A stretch of DNA of 64,000 nucleotides from Candidatus Acidulodesulfobacterium ferriphilum (GTDB taxonomy: Bacteria; SZUA-79; Acidulodesulfobacterales; Acidulodesulfobacteraceae). Each line of letters opens with the position of its first letter. Position 1 is the stretch's first letter. The notes below the pieces were generated by a model. The model did no database searches. It was not told where the DNA came from and was given only the letters and a program-made list of their open reading frames with translations. The stretch lies in the NCBI GenBank assembly GCA_004195035.1, contig SGBD01000005.1, forward strand, positions 39,241 to 103,240, in the 5' to 3' direction. Shown here in pieces: positions 18,775 through 28,814 of the stretch. A program made the position numbers and the translations under genes.

Positions 18775-19899
18775 TTATAAAACCTCTTCGCAATATTTAT
18801 ATACCTCTTTTTTAATTTCGTTTAAATCGCCGCTGGCTTTGCATCCTGCAGCGAACTTATGTCCGCCGCCCCCAAATCTTTCGGCAACTTTTGCAACATT
18901 TGCATAACTTTTAGACCTGAAATTCAACCTGTATTCGTTAAAGGATACTTCTCTAAAAAATATCGCTATCTCCACGCCTTGAATCGACCTTGGATAATTG
19001 ACAAAATTTTCATATAACCCGTTAACCCTGTATCCATCCGCCTTCTGAAGAATATCGTTAATCATCTTTTTAGTTCCAACCATCGATGCTACTTTACCGT
19101 CTGCGGCAAACTCGAGAGTGCCTAAACTCTTTCCTAACAATATATACATTTCTGCAGGCTTTGTTTCAAAAATTTCGGTAGCTATTTTTGATGGGTTTAT
19201 ATCATACTCATTTAAAACGGAACAGATATAAAAAGATCTTTTATTTGCCGACGAATAATGAAACGAGCCCGTATCCGTCAATATCGATGTATATAACGCT
19301 AATGCAATTTCGCCGTTTATCTTAGACAAAATTTTATTTCTTTCATCCAAATTGCACGGCAGCGGCTCATTTAATTTTCCATTCAGAAAGCTGTCATAAG
19401 GAGAATAAGGGATTTTATTTTCATGAGCGGCATAAGATAAAAAAAGATAAAAAAGAATCTCTCCCGTTGAACTTGCATCTGGTATCACGAGGTTTGAATG
19501 CCCAAAGCGTGTATTAGTAAAATGATGGTCTATATTAATTATTCTATTTATACCCGAAAGATGTTCAAAATTAGCTCCAATACGGGAAAACTCGCCGCAA
19601 TCGACGACGATAAGCAAATCAATAGGCTCTCTTGGAAATTCATTTAAAAATTTCTCCGCCCATGGCAAAAATTTCAAGTTATTTGGAATAGAGTCCTTAT
19701 TGTAAAGAAACACCTCTTTATCTAACGAACGAAGAAACAGGGCTGCGGCAATAACGGAACTTATTGCATCGCCCTCAGGATTTTCATGGGTTGCGATAAG
19801 AATTTTTTTAGATGTCTCTATAACATGAAATATATCATTCGTCGAATTTTTTAGGTCTATTATATCCACATTTGAATATTCTTTTATTTCATGAATCAA
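18775..19899 (-). CDS. nrnA: Bifunctional oligoribonuclease/PAP phosphatase NrnA (DHH family)
   Basis: A 374-residue DHH/DHHA1 phosphoesterase. Visible motifs are THENPEGDA (metal site), VVDCGE, the DHH motif NIDHHFTN, and the C-terminal RFGGGGHKFAAGC substrate motif. Family members degrade nanoRNA and dephosphorylate 3'-phosphoadenosine 5'-phosphate, the latter linking to sulfate assimilation. It lies between rbfA and truB, where this family is common. The N-terminus carries about 25 residues before the core. Confidence 0.9.
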   Translation of the reverse strand: MIHEIKEYSNVDIIDLKNSTNDIFHVIETSKKILIATHENPEGDAISSVIAAALFLRSLDKEVFLYNKDSIPNNLKFLPWAEKFLNEFPREPIDLLIVVDCGEFSRIGANFEHLSGINRIINIDHHFTNTRFGHSNLVIPDASSTGEILFYLFLSYAAHENKIPYSPYDSFLNGKLNEPLPCNLDERNKILSKINGEIALALYTSILTDTGSFHYSSANKRSFYICSVLNEYDINPSKIATEIFETKPAEMYILLGKSLGTLEFAADGKVASMVGTKKMINDILQKADGYRVNGLYENFVNYPRSIQGVEIAIFFREVSFNEYRLNFRSKSYANVAKVAERFGGGGHKFAAGCKASGDLNEIKKEVYKYCEEVL

Positions 19900-19930
19900 A
19901 TTTATTCCTCTGCTTTATTTATTATTATAC

Positions 19931-20335
19931 TTAATTTTTAGGTTGCGCATGTTCGTCATTTGTCGAATTATGCTCGTTTATTATTCGGTTAATCTCAAAA
20001 GCCTTTTGCAATCCCCCATAATACTCGAATGTGATCTCGGGAACAACCCTTAAGAGTACTTTAGAAAATACCTCTTTTTTTATAAAATTTTTGGAACTCT
20101 TAAATCCGCCAAGAGCTTTATTTATTTCTTTTTCAGACCCCATAACGCTAAAAAATATTTTACAAAATTTTAAATCTTTTGAGGCTTCGGCGCCTACTAT
20201 CGTAACATTTTTTAATCTGTTGTCATTAACCTTAAATTCAAGCGCCAGAGATACTTCTCTGGCAATGAGTTCGCCAACCCTTTTATTTCTCTCTATCAAA
20301 TTCCTGCTACCCCCGCTCCAACCCTCCCCTAACAT
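19931..20335 (-). CDS. rbfA: Ribosome-binding factor A
   Basis: A 134-residue cold-shock/30S maturation factor with KRVGELIAREVSLALEFKV and a small KH fold (VTIVGAEASKDLKFCKIFFSVMG). The only upstream ATG gives an N-terminus MLGEGWSGGSRN that is not RbfA-like and is encoded by G-rich repeat DNA. A TTG at 20299, with AGGA just before it, would give a family-like start IERNKRVGEL. The true start is therefore doubtful; the coordinate given is the longest ATG frame. Confidence 0.88.
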   Translation of the reverse strand: MLGEGWSGGSRNLIERNKRVGELIAREVSLALEFKVNDNRLKNVTIVGAEASKDLKFCKIFFSVMGSEKEINKALGGFKSSKNFIKKEVFSKVLLRVVPEITFEYYGGLQKAFEINRIINEHNSTNDEHAQPKN

Positions 20336-20401
20336 TACAGTAAAGGGGGGATGATTTATGCCCTGACTCCCCCATTGTAGAGGGAGAGGATAATTTATGC
20401 C
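20315..20401 (-). repeat. G/C-rich repeat element between infB and rbfA
   Basis: The gap is filled by G-run/C-run inverted segments (CCCTCCCC...GGGGGG, CTCCC...GGGAG) unlike the AT-rich surroundings. A 14-base direct repeat, GGATGATTTATGCC at 20349-20362 and GGATAATTTATGCC at 20388-20401 (13 of 14 identical), brackets a 25-base insert. The second copy contains the infB stop codon. The element extends into the annotated start of rbfA. Confidence 0.6.
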
Positions 20402-22815
20402 TCATTAGAAGAAGACTCAAGAGTTTGTTTGATATATTCAATCTCGTAAGCTTCTATTATGTCTCCGGCCTTAATATCGTTAAAATTTTCGAGAAGTATC
20501 CCACATTCAAAATTTACCTGAACCTCCTTAACATCCTCTTTGAACCTTTTAAGCGAATTTATGTGACCTGTGTAGATTACCACATTATCCCTTAAAAGTC
20601 TGGCGTTAGAAGACCTTTTAATAGTCCCGCTCAATATGAAAGAACCCGCAACCGTCCCCACCTTAGGAACGCTAAATACATCTCTTACCTCAGCCTTACC
20701 TGTTATCTTCTCTTTTTCGACGGGAGCAAGAAGTCCTTCCATGGCATCTTTAATATCTTTGACGGCGTCATAAATAATATTGTAGTATCGTATCTCTATA
20801 CCCTCATTTTCGCTTAAAATTAATGCTTTTGGCTCGGGGCGAACATTAAACGCTATTATTATAGAGTTTGTCGCTTTTGCAAGCATAACATCGCTTTCGG
20901 TGATTGCCGATGCGCCGCTATGGATAACATTGACTTTAACTTTAAGAGTCGAAAGTTTATTAAAAGATTGAATTAATGCCTCCATCGAACCGGAAACATC
21001 CGTTTTTACAATCAGTCTTAATTCTTTGATTCCCCCTGATTTTATCTTTAAATATAGTCCCTCCAGTGTCGTTTTGGCAGTGGAACTTAATTCAACCTCT
21101 CTATACTTTAACTGTCTTTCTAAACTAATCCTCTTAGCCTCTTTTTCATCCTTTAATGCGATAAAATTGTCGCCGGGAGAGGGAACCCCCTCAAGACCGA
21201 ACAGCTCGATAGGTGTTGACGGCCCCGCTTTTTCAATCTTAGCCCCTTTGTAATCCGCCATAGCTCTAACCTTAACATAATATAAACCGCATACGGCGCT
21301 ATCATTTACATGTAAAGTCCCGCTCTGTATCAAAACGGTAGCAACCGGCCCCCTTCCTTTGTCGAGCTTTGCCTCGATTACCGTTCCTCTTGCCAGTTTA
21401 TCGGGATTTGCCTTTAATTCTAAAATTTCGGACTGAAGTATTATGAGTTCGAGAAGTTCCTTTAATCCCTGTCCTGTTTTGGCAGAAACATTAGCATAAA
21501 GAGTGGTTCCGCCCAGGTCTTCCGAAACAAGGCCAAATTCCATCAGGCTATTTTTTATTTTAGCGGGATTTGCACCGGGCTTGTCTATTTTATTAATTGC
21601 AACGATTATCGGAACATTTGCCGCCTTTGCATGATTAATCGCTTCCACGGTTTGGGGCATAACGCCGTCATCGGCGGCGACGACAAGAACAACTATGTCG
21701 GTGATGCTTGCCCCTCTTGCCCTCATCTCCGTAAAGGCTTCGTGACCGGGGGTATCTAAAAATGTTACCATAGAGTCATCTACTTTAACGCTATAAGCGC
21801 CTATATGCTGGGTTATCCCTCCCGCTTCGTTCGATGTCACATTTGTTTTTCTAATAGCATCGAGCAAAGAGGTTTTGCCGTGGTCGACATGCCCCATAAC
21901 GGTAACAACGGGAGCTCTATGTATAAGGGATTCAGGGGAATCGGGCGACTCTTCCAGCGCAAAGGCCTCATTGAAGCTGACATTTTCCACAGTATAGCCG
22001 TATTCCGTGGCAATAAGCGATGCCGCATCGATATCTATTGCTTGATTTATAGTGGTTATAATACCGACATCCATTAATTTTCTAATAACCTCCGATGCCT
22101 TAACGCCCATAGCCTGCGATAAATCGTTAACGGTTATGCCGCTATTTATCTTGATCACCTTTTTGGAAGCTCTTTTTTCGGGTATAACCTGCTGTAATTG
22201 CGAAATCTGTTGAACCCCTCTATTCGACTTAAACCTTTTTTTATGCCTTCTATGGGCAAAATATTCGCTCTCTTCGGATGTATCTACGAATTTTTCGTTT
22301 TTATTAAACTTTATAGGAGATACTTTCTTAAATTCGTCTTTTTTTCCTATCTTTTTTGGGGATGCCTGGCTTTCAGGACCTTCTTCGCTTATGTGTTTTA
22401 CCTTATCTATATCTAAAGTCTTTACCACGCTTAATACATCGCCTGCGCCGGCTATGTGCCTTTTGGGTTCTTTTTTTTCGTTACCCTTTTTAAACGCGGC
22501 AATATTATCTTTGGCAGGCTTTTGTTTTTTTAAATCCTGCTTCGAAACTGTATTTTGACGGGCAGCGGCCTCAACTGCCGGTTCCTTGACAGCCTCAGGT
22601 TTAACGGCTTTTTCTATTTGCAACGCGGCTTTAGATATTTCCTGCGAAACCTTTTTAGCGGAACCTTCGGTTTCAGCGGAAATTGCCGGTGTGGCGGGAG
22701 AAACTGCAATTTCAGCTTCCTCTACCTTGCTTGCCCTTCTCCTGATTACGCCTTTTGATACTCTTCTTTCTTCCATTTTCTTTTCTTCCGTCCTTGCGGA
22801 ATTATTCATATCCAC
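20395..22815 (-). CDS. infB: Translation initiation factor IF-2
   Basis: An 806-residue GTPase. A low-complexity charged N-terminal region of about 220 residues precedes an IF2_N-type helical domain ([20 protein letters not shown]), then the G domain with GHVDHGKTS (near residue 310), [14 protein letters not shown] and SAKTG, and the IF2-specific beta-barrel domains. It brings fMet-tRNA to the 30S subunit. It lies eight bases after nusA and before rbfA in the conserved nusA operon. Confidence 0.97.
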   Translation of the reverse strand: MDMNNSARTEEKKMEERRVSKGVIRRRASKVEEAEIAVSPATPAISAETEGSAKKVSQEISKAALQIEKAVKPEAVKEPAVEAAARQNTVSKQDLKKQKPAKDNIAAFKKGNEKKEPKRHIAGAGDVLSVVKTLDIDKVKHISEEGPESQASPKKIGKKDEFKKVSPIKFNKNEKFVDTSEESEYFAHRRHKKRFKSNRGVQQISQLQQVIPEKRASKKVIKINSGITVNDLSQAMGVKASEVIRKLMDVGIITTINQAIDIDAASLIATEYGYTVENVSFNEAFALEESPDSPESLIHRAPVVTVMGHVDHGKTSLLDAIRKTNVTSNEAGGITQHIGAYSVKVDDSMVTFLDTPGHEAFTEMRARGASITDIVVLVVAADDGVMPQTVEAINHAKAANVPIIVAINKIDKPGANPAKIKNSLMEFGLVSEDLGGTTLYANVSAKTGQGLKELLELIILQSEILELKANPDKLARGTVIEAKLDKGRGPVATVLIQSGTLHVNDSAVCGLYYVKVRAMADYKGAKIEKAGPSTPIELFGLEGVPSPGDNFIALKDEKEAKRISLERQLKYREVELSSTAKTTLEGLYLKIKSGGIKELRLIVKTDVSGSMEALIQSFNKLSTLKVKVNVIHSGASAITESDVMLAKATNSIIIAFNVRPEPKALILSENEGIEIRYYNIIYDAVKDIKDAMEGLLAPVEKEKITGKAEVRDVFSVPKVGTVAGSFILSGTIKRSSNARLLRDNVVIYTGHINSLKRFKEDVKEVQVNFECGILLENFNDIKAGDIIEAYEIEYIKQTLESSSNEA

Positions 22816-22822
22816 AATATTT

Positions 22823-24118
22823 TTAATTAATTTCTTTATCTATCTTTTCTTTAAGCTCCATATCCGATTTTATTCTGGCAAGAAACTCACCTGCAGAATT
22901 TATAATTTTTTCAGCCTTCTTTGCATCTACCGAAATATCCTTGACCAATTCGGAAACAGAGGCATTTGCTATATCTTCGACAGAACTATAGCCGCTCTGA
23001 TATAAGAGTTTTGCTATAATATCGCCAATCCCCGGTATATCCATAAGAGCCTTATATGCCGACTGGTCCTTTTTGCCTGCTTTCGATTCGCTGTTAATAT
23101 CTATCTTGTAATCGGTTATTTTTGTTGCAAGCCTGACATTTTGCCCCTGCTTACCAATTGCGAGAGCAAGCTGATCATCGGGAACTATAACCGTAATTGT
23201 TTTTGTATCCTCGTTAACGGCAACCTTGGAAACCTCGGCAGGGCTTAAAGCATTTACGACCAATTTTGCGGGATTATCGGAATAAGGAATAATGTCAATC
23301 TTTTCTCCCCTTAATTCGTTGATTATGCTCTGTATTCTAAACCCCTTTACGCCGACGCATGCGCCGACAGGATCTATATCTTTATCAGTCGTATAAACCG
23401 CAATTTTAGACCTGAACCCAGGAGCTCTCGCTACTCTGACAATTTTAACGGCGCCGTCGTAAATCTCCGGTACCTCCAATTCAAAAAGCTTGATTAAAAA
23501 TTCATCGGAGGCGCGGGAAAGAATAAGTTTTGGTCCCCCTTTTTCCATTTTAATATTAGATAATACTGCCCTTATTCTATCGTTCGGCTTATATGTTTCG
23601 CTGTATATTTGCTCTTGTTTGGGTAAAATCGCCTCCGTTTTTCCCAAATCGACTATTATCATCGATTTTTCAACCTTTCTAACAAGGCCGCTTACAATTT
23701 CGCCCTTTCGTTCATTAAACTCGTCAAAAATATTTTTATGTTCTATCTCTTTTATTTTTTGAAAGATAACCTGCTTTGCAACCTGCGCTTCTATCCTGCC
23801 GTAAATATTTTTTTCTACTTTAAGCCCGAGGCTGTCTCCAACAATGGCATCGGGGTCATTTTTAACCGCATCTTTAACAGAAATTTCTGTTCTGGGGTTT
23901 TTAACCTCATCTACCACCTGTTTAAACATAAACACCTCTATTTCTCCCGTTTCTTCGGTATAATGCGCCTCCAGATCATATCCTATGCCTAGATTTTTCC
24001 TGGCAATAGCAAGTATTGCTTGCTCTAAAGCCTCGATAACTAAAGAGCGGTCGATATTTTTATCTTTAGAGACCTGATCTATTACCGAACTAAGGTCATT
24101 TATGATAAGTTGAGACAC
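22823..24118 (-). CDS. nusA: Transcription termination/antitermination protein NusA
   Basis: A 431-residue protein with the N-terminal RNAP-binding domain, S1 domain (about 135-200, [20 protein letters not shown]), two KH domains ([26 protein letters not shown] and [20 protein letters not shown]) and a single C-terminal helix-hairpin-helix unit ([19 protein letters not shown]). It lacks the two acidic repeats of the E. coli protein. It is the second gene of rimP-nusA-infB. It may control its own operon, since a terminator overlaps the start of rimP. Confidence 0.96.
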   Translation of the reverse strand: MSQLIINDLSSVIDQVSKDKNIDRSLVIEALEQAILAIARKNLGIGYDLEAHYTEETGEIEVFMFKQVVDEVKNPRTEISVKDAVKNDPDAIVGDSLGLKVEKNIYGRIEAQVAKQVIFQKIKEIEHKNIFDEFNERKGEIVSGLVRKVEKSMIIVDLGKTEAILPKQEQIYSETYKPNDRIRAVLSNIKMEKGGPKLILSRASDEFLIKLFELEVPEIYDGAVKIVRVARAPGFRSKIAVYTTDKDIDPVGACVGVKGFRIQSIINELRGEKIDIIPYSDNPAKLVVNALSPAEVSKVAVNEDTKTITVIVPDDQLALAIGKQGQNVRLATKITDYKIDINSESKAGKKDQSAYKALMDIPGIGDIIAKLLYQSGYSSVEDIANASVSELVKDISVDAKKAEKIINSAGEFLARIKSDMELKEKIDKEIN

Positions 24119-24158
24119 CTCTGAACTCCTTAAATATTAAATAATTAATTTATATATT

Positions 24159-24644
24159 TTATACGATTAGTAAATTTCCCTTTTTAATTTGAATAAAGGG
24201 AATAATTTGTGTTTTATTTTCGATTTCGTCAAATATTTTTATGGAAGGGTTTGCATAAGGTTCGCTATTTTCCACATCGATTATCTTTCCGATTAAATTT
24301 ACCCTTCCGTCAATTTTTTTTCGCAGGGATATTTTTACCCTTTTCCCCTTATATTTTTCATAATCGCTAAACTTTATAATAATCCTGTTGATACCCGGAG
24401 ATGAAACCTCAAGGGTGTATTTAAATTTTATCAAATCTTTGATATCCAGTATCATACTTAATTCTTTTGAGATATCGGACAACTGGGATATATTAACCCC
24501 TCCTTCGGCATCGACATAAACCCTCAAAATTACCCCGCTATCCCTTCTTGCCGGGACAAACACAACGCCGACAAGATAACATCCGTAATAAATAACAATA
24601 TCTTCTATCAGTTTTTCTATATTTTTTATCAAATTATCGTGCAT
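24159..24644 (-). CDS. rimP: Ribosome maturation factor RimP
   Basis: A 161-residue protein from ATG 24644 with the RimP motifs LVGVVFVPARRDSGVILRVYVDAEGGVNISQLSDISKELS and LEVSSPGINRII. It acts in 30S assembly. The frame stays open to 24710, but those extra 22 residues are hydrophobic, not family-like, and would be translated across a terminator hairpin. No good Shine-Dalgarno site precedes ATG 24644, because the terminator's T-run abuts it. Confidence 0.92.
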   Translation of the reverse strand: MHDNLIKNIEKLIEDIVIYYGCYLVGVVFVPARRDSGVILRVYVDAEGGVNISQLSDISKELSMILDIKDLIKFKYTLEVSSPGINRIIIKFSDYEKYKGKRVKISLRKKIDGRVNLIGKIIDVENSEPYANPSIKIFDEIENKTQIIPFIQIKKGNLLIV

Positions 24645-24649
24645 AAAAC

Positions 24650-24675
24650 AAAAAAAGCGGGCAAAACCCACTTTT
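24650..24675 (-). terminator. Intrinsic terminator/attenuator immediately before rimP
   Basis: On the minus strand AAAAGTGGG, a short TTTTG loop and CCCGCTTTTTTT form a stem with five GC-rich pairs (one G-T) extended by A/T pairs, followed by a T-run. It ends about five bases before the rimP ATG. It may end the truA transcript, or attenuate the rimP-nusA-infB operon if the promoter lies upstream of it. Confidence 0.7.
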
Positions 24676-24766
24676 ATATAAAAAATCAGTAAAATATAAA
24701 AATAAGACAAATTACAAAATTTGTATATACTTATCTAATAAATTATAAATAAAATTTAATAAAATA

Positions 24767-25543
24767 TCAACAATAATTTTTATGCCTGTATTTTACCGAA
24801 TATAAAAAAAGCCCGCAAGGCGGGGCATTAAGCACCTTCCCCGCCAAGCTTTTTCCATTCAGCATGTCTGCTATATATCCAATATTTGCCTTGCCGCTGC
24901 CGCAGGCAATTATAGCGCCGACAATTCTTCTCACCATATGCCTCAAAAAACCTTCCCCCTCGACAAATATATCGAAACCGTAATTTTTTTGGCATATTCT
25001 TATATCGTTGACTACCCTGTAATAATTAATTAAATGCTTTTCTTTTCCCCTTTTGGTAAAATTAATAAAGTTGTTTCTGCCTGTAAAAATTTTTGCGGCT
25101 TCCTTCATAAGTTCCAAATTTAATTTTTCTTTAATGAACCATGAATATCCGGATAATAAAGAACTCTTAAACCCTGAATTTATTTTATACAAGTATGTCT
25201 TGGAAACGGTGTCGATGGTCGAATGAAAAGAATCATGAACTATCTCTATATTTTTTACGGATATGTCGGGCGGAAGAATGCCGTTTAGGGATGCCTTTAA
25301 CTTAACTATATCATAATAAAAGGGGAGTTTAAAATTGGCAACCTGGTTCAGAGCATGAACGCCCGCATCGGTTCTTCCCGAAACAAACAATTTCGGCTCA
25401 AATTTTGTTACGATACCGATAGCCTCTAAGAGTTCGCTTTCAATAGTTTTAACCTTCCCCGATTTCTTGGGATTATTTTGGCTCTGCCAGCCGTTGTAAT
25501 TTAAACCGTTATATTCGGCAACAATTAAGTAGTTCACGGTCAA
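24767..25543 (-). CDS. truA: tRNA pseudouridine(38-40) synthase TruA
   Basis: A 258-residue enzyme of usual length. SGRTDAGVHALNQVANF near residues 55-71 holds the catalytic Asp, and FLRHMVRRIVGAI is the conserved C-terminal motif. It modifies the anticodon stem-loop of many tRNAs. Its start overlaps the pilR stop by four bases, so it is translationally coupled to the pilus regulator, an arrangement that is probably just operon packing. Confidence 0.96.
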   Translation of the reverse strand: MTVNYLIVAEYNGLNYNGWQSQNNPKKSGKVKTIESELLEAIGIVTKFEPKLFVSGRTDAGVHALNQVANFKLPFYYDIVKLKASLNGILPPDISVKNIEIVHDSFHSTIDTVSKTYLYKINSGFKSSLLSGYSWFIKEKLNLELMKEAAKIFTGRNNFINFTKRGKEKHLINYYRVVNDIRICQKNYGFDIFVEGEGFLRHMVRRIVGAIIACGSGKANIGYIADMLNGKSLAGKVLNAPPCGLFLYSVKYRHKNYC

Positions 25544-27006
25544 CCCATTTTTGATAATATATACCTTAAAGACCTTAAAGACAAACCAAGACTCTTTGCT
25601 GCATCCAGTCTGGAATTATCCTCTTTTATCCTGTTTTTTACGATAATTTTTTCGATATTTTTAATGAAATCAGGCAGCGATAACTTTTTTTCATGGTTAA
25701 GACGGTCAAATATTTCGATTATTTTCGCAAAGTATTCACCTTCAAAATCGTTATTTATTTTTTTATTATTATCCTTTTTAAAAATATAATCGGGAAGGCA
25801 ATTTTCGCCTATCTCCATAGGCGAACCGGTTTTATCGCCGCCTTCACAGTAAATGCATGCCCTTTCGGTAATATTTTCAAGTTCCCTTACATTGCCGGGG
25901 TAATCGTAATCCATCAGTAATGATACCGCTTCCGGTGATATAGAATTTATCGATTTTGAAAACCTCTTTATAAAATATGACGCTAAAATAGGGATATCCT
26001 CTTTGTGCTCCCTTAACGGAGGCATTTTTATGTTTACACGGTTTAACCTGAAATATAAATCATCCCTAAATTTACCGGAAGAAACCAAAACATTCAAGTC
26101 TTTATTTGTAGCGGCAATTATCTTTGTAGCCATAAATTCTTCTTTGTTTGACCCTAATTTCCTGTATGACTTCTCCTGTAAAACCCTTAATAACTTTATC
26201 TGCAGCGGCAACGACAAATCCCCTATCTCGTCAAGAAAAATAATCCCGTTGCCGGCATATTGTATCAGTCCTGGTTTATTTGTTTCCGCACCGGTAAAAG
26301 CGCCCTTAACATAACCGAATAATTCGCTTTCGACAAGATTTTCAGGAATAGCGGCTAAATTTACGGGGACGAACGGGACATCTTTTGGGGTTCCATTATC
26401 TTTAGAATAAATCTCATGAATCAGCCTTGCGGCTAATTCTTTTCCTGTGCCAGATTCCCCTGTGATAAGAATAGTATTAAAATTTAAAGAAACGCGGGCT
26501 ATCTCGTTTAAAAGATTTTTTATAATTTTAGATTCTCCTTTTATCCCGCCCCTTATCGTTTCAGCACTTTTGATGGCGTTCAATTCTTCAAAAGCCTTAA
26601 AATAATCCAGCGCCCTTTTAACGATAATTTTAAATTCTTCATTATCGAAAGGCTTGGTTATGTAATCGAAAACCCCTTGTTTAATAGCTTCTACTCCTGT
26701 TTTGACATCTGAATAGGCGGTCATCAATATTATCGGCAGCAGCTTAGAGCTTAAATCCTGCCTTGCTTTTTTAAAGAATTCAATAAAATCTAATCCTGAT
26801 ATTCCGGGCATTCTCACATCGGAAACGATAAGATTAAAATCTTCTTCCTCCAAAAATTTTATAGCAAGGTTCACGCTTTCGGCGGCGGCAACATCATAGC
26901 CTTCAAAAGTAAGCATCATCTTTAAAGAATCCAGTATCGATTTTTCATCGTCTATGAGTAATATTCTTTTCTTTGAGCCGCTTGCGGCTATAAACCGTTC
27001 GTTCAT
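25540..27006 (-). CDS. pilR: Sigma-54-dependent response regulator, PilR type
   Basis: A 488-residue NtrC-family activator: receiver domain (IDDEK near 17-21, phospho-acceptor Asp in SDVRMPG near 64, Lys in TKPFDNEEF), AAA+ domain with Walker A GESGTGKE, the sigma-54 contact loop GAFTGA, Walker B IIFLDEIGDL and an arginine-finger region, then a Fis-like helix-turn-helix at the C-terminus (RLDAAKSLGLSLRSLRYILSKM). It follows a PilS-like kinase and the pilB-T-C genes, so it probably activates pilin transcription with RpoN. Confidence 0.9.
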   Translation of the reverse strand: MNERFIAASGSKKRILLIDDEKSILDSLKMMLTFEGYDVAAAESVNLAIKFLEEEDFNLIVSDVRMPGISGLDFIEFFKKARQDLSSKLLPIILMTAYSDVKTGVEAIKQGVFDYITKPFDNEEFKIIVKRALDYFKAFEELNAIKSAETIRGGIKGESKIIKNLLNEIARVSLNFNTILITGESGTGKELAARLIHEIYSKDNGTPKDVPFVPVNLAAIPENLVESELFGYVKGAFTGAETNKPGLIQYAGNGIIFLDEIGDLSLPLQIKLLRVLQEKSYRKLGSNKEEFMATKIIAATNKDLNVLVSSGKFRDDLYFRLNRVNIKMPPLREHKEDIPILASYFIKRFSKSINSISPEAVSLLMDYDYPGNVRELENITERACIYCEGGDKTGSPMEIGENCLPDYIFKKDNNKKINNDFEGEYFAKIIEIFDRLNHEKKLSLPDFIKNIEKIIVKNRIKEDNSRLDAAKSLGLSLRSLRYILSKMG

Positions 27007-27027
27007 ATTTAAAAATTTGAATACGAG

Positions 27028-28782
27028 TTAAACAGGTATCGTTATTTTTATTAATGTTCCTTTATTAATCTTGCTCAGAACTTTTATTTCGCCGTTAAGA
27101 TTTTCAAGTATAGAGTAAACAATGGATAGGCCAAGGCCGTATCCGTCTTCTTTAGTGGTAAAAAGCGGCTTAAATATATTTTTTAGCGTAAAGTCGTCCA
27201 TCCCCTCTCCGTTATCTGACAAACATACCAAAAGTTGTTTTCTTCCATCCCTATTTTCTATTATTTTAGAACCGAATCTTATAATGCCTGCCCCATTTTT
27301 AATTTCCTTTTTTTGCACGGACTGTACGGCGTTCTGGAAAATATTGGCAAATATCTGATGAATCCTGTATTTTTCGGAAAAGACGACTATGTCAGGGTTA
27401 ATCCTATTGTATATACTTATTCTCATTTTATCGCCTGCGTTATTTTTTGATGAATCATAAAACCTGGATATTAAATCATTAACCATTGCAAAAAGATTAA
27501 AATTCTCATAATTGCCTTTATTGCATCCAATATTTTTTGATTTTATTTTCGCAAAACCTAAAAAGTCATTTACTAAGTTATTGAGTCTTAGCGATTCCGT
27601 CTTTATAATGCTTATTAATTTTTTATAATCACCGCCATTATAATCCAAAGTTTGCGAATTTAAAATATCTACCGATGTATTTATGGCAAAAAGAGGGTTT
27701 CTTACCTCGTGGGCGAGCCACCCAGCAAACTTGCCTGCGGTCATTAAACCCTCGTTTATTTTTGATTCCATTTCCACCTGCTTCATAAAGGTAATATCCC
27801 TGAATAACAGCATAAATTTTCCCGGAAAATTTTTATAATTAGCAAACTCCGTATGGGCAAACCCTAAAATCTTACCTTGATGCCTTACCTCAAATCTTTT
27901 TAGTTCATTGTGTTTATTTGCATACCCTGTATCATATCTTTCATTGTCCCCATTTAAAACGATGAGCGGAAAGTTATCTAAAATATCCCTTATATCGAGA
28001 TTAAAATTAAATAAAACACCGGCCTTATTTAAAAATGCCTGATTAAAATTATCTAAATTTAAAATCTGGACGGCCGCCTTATTTATGAAAACTATCGCAT
28101 AATTGTTATCGAGAACAATGACCCCCTGGGAGAAACCATTTATTAATTCCCTGTTAAAATTTTGGGAATTTTTTATAAATTCATCTCTTTCCACTATCTT
28201 TTTGCTTAAAATTCTCATCCCCCCGGAAAAGTGATGTAAAAGCGAACCGAATATCAGAACCCCTAATATATTAATGCTCGTCAGAAATAGCAGTTTATCA
28301 GGATTGGCCGTAAAGAAAAAGTGGTATCTAAAATTAAAATAGTATTGAAGGTCTGCCAGAAGCCCGATGGCAATCGAAGAAGCGATAGAAAATACTAATG
28401 CGCCAAGCCTTAAAAAAATAAATCCGCCGATTAAGATTAATAAATAATATAAAAAAATTAATTTACTGTTTAATCCCCCGTTAAATAATACTATTATGGA
28501 TATAATAGTAAAATCGATAAAAAGTTGAATAAAACCAAAATATTTTAAAAATTGAAAGTTTTCTCTTTTTTTTAGATATTGCAATATTCCGAAATAAAGG
28601 AATGACAAGCAAATTAAGGTAATTACTAAAAAATATACAATATTTTTATAACTGTAAAGATTATTAAAGCGGGTTAAAATATACGCGAGTATTATAACGG
28701 AAGAGGCAAGCGGCCTAAAGATTATTATAAATTTAAGTTTTTCATAAATTTTTTCGTAATCGTCTAAAATTGAACCTGCCAT
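27028..28782 (-). CDS. pilS: Sensor histidine kinase, PilS type
   Basis: A 584-residue membrane kinase. The first about 190 residues hold around six hydrophobic helices, as in PilS. A PAS-like domain follows (GVIVLDNNYAIVFINKAAVQIL), then HisKA with the H-box LAHEVRNPLFAI, and HATPase_c with the N-box NIFQNAVQSVQ, SDNGEGM, FTTKEDGYGLGLSI. It is the natural partner of the regulator encoded 21 bases downstream and sits right after pilC, as in Geobacter-like pil clusters. The signal sensed is unknown. Confidence 0.9.
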   Translation of the reverse strand: MAGSILDDYEKIYEKLKFIIIFRPLASSVIILAYILTRFNNLYSYKNIVYFLVITLICLSFLYFGILQYLKKRENFQFLKYFGFIQLFIDFTIISIIVLFNGGLNSKLIFLYYLLILIGGFIFLRLGALVFSIASSIAIGLLADLQYYFNFRYHFFFTANPDKLLFLTSINILGVLIFGSLLHHFSGGMRILSKKIVERDEFIKNSQNFNRELINGFSQGVIVLDNNYAIVFINKAAVQILNLDNFNQAFLNKAGVLFNFNLDIRDILDNFPLIVLNGDNERYDTGYANKHNELKRFEVRHQGKILGFAHTEFANYKNFPGKFMLLFRDITFMKQVEMESKINEGLMTAGKFAGWLAHEVRNPLFAINTSVDILNSQTLDYNGGDYKKLISIIKTESLRLNNLVNDFLGFAKIKSKNIGCNKGNYENFNLFAMVNDLISRFYDSSKNNAGDKMRISIYNRINPDIVVFSEKYRIHQIFANIFQNAVQSVQKKEIKNGAGIIRFGSKIIENRDGRKQLLVCLSDNGEGMDDFTLKNIFKPLFTTKEDGYGLGLSIVYSILENLNGEIKVLSKINKGTLIKITIPV

Positions 28783-28814
28783 ATAAAGCTAACCGTATGC
28801 GGGTTAATTATTTG

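Noticed and set aside
21805..22758. Several ORFs opposite infB
   Set aside because: Shadows of a highly conserved GTPase gene; no ribosome sites or recognisable domains.
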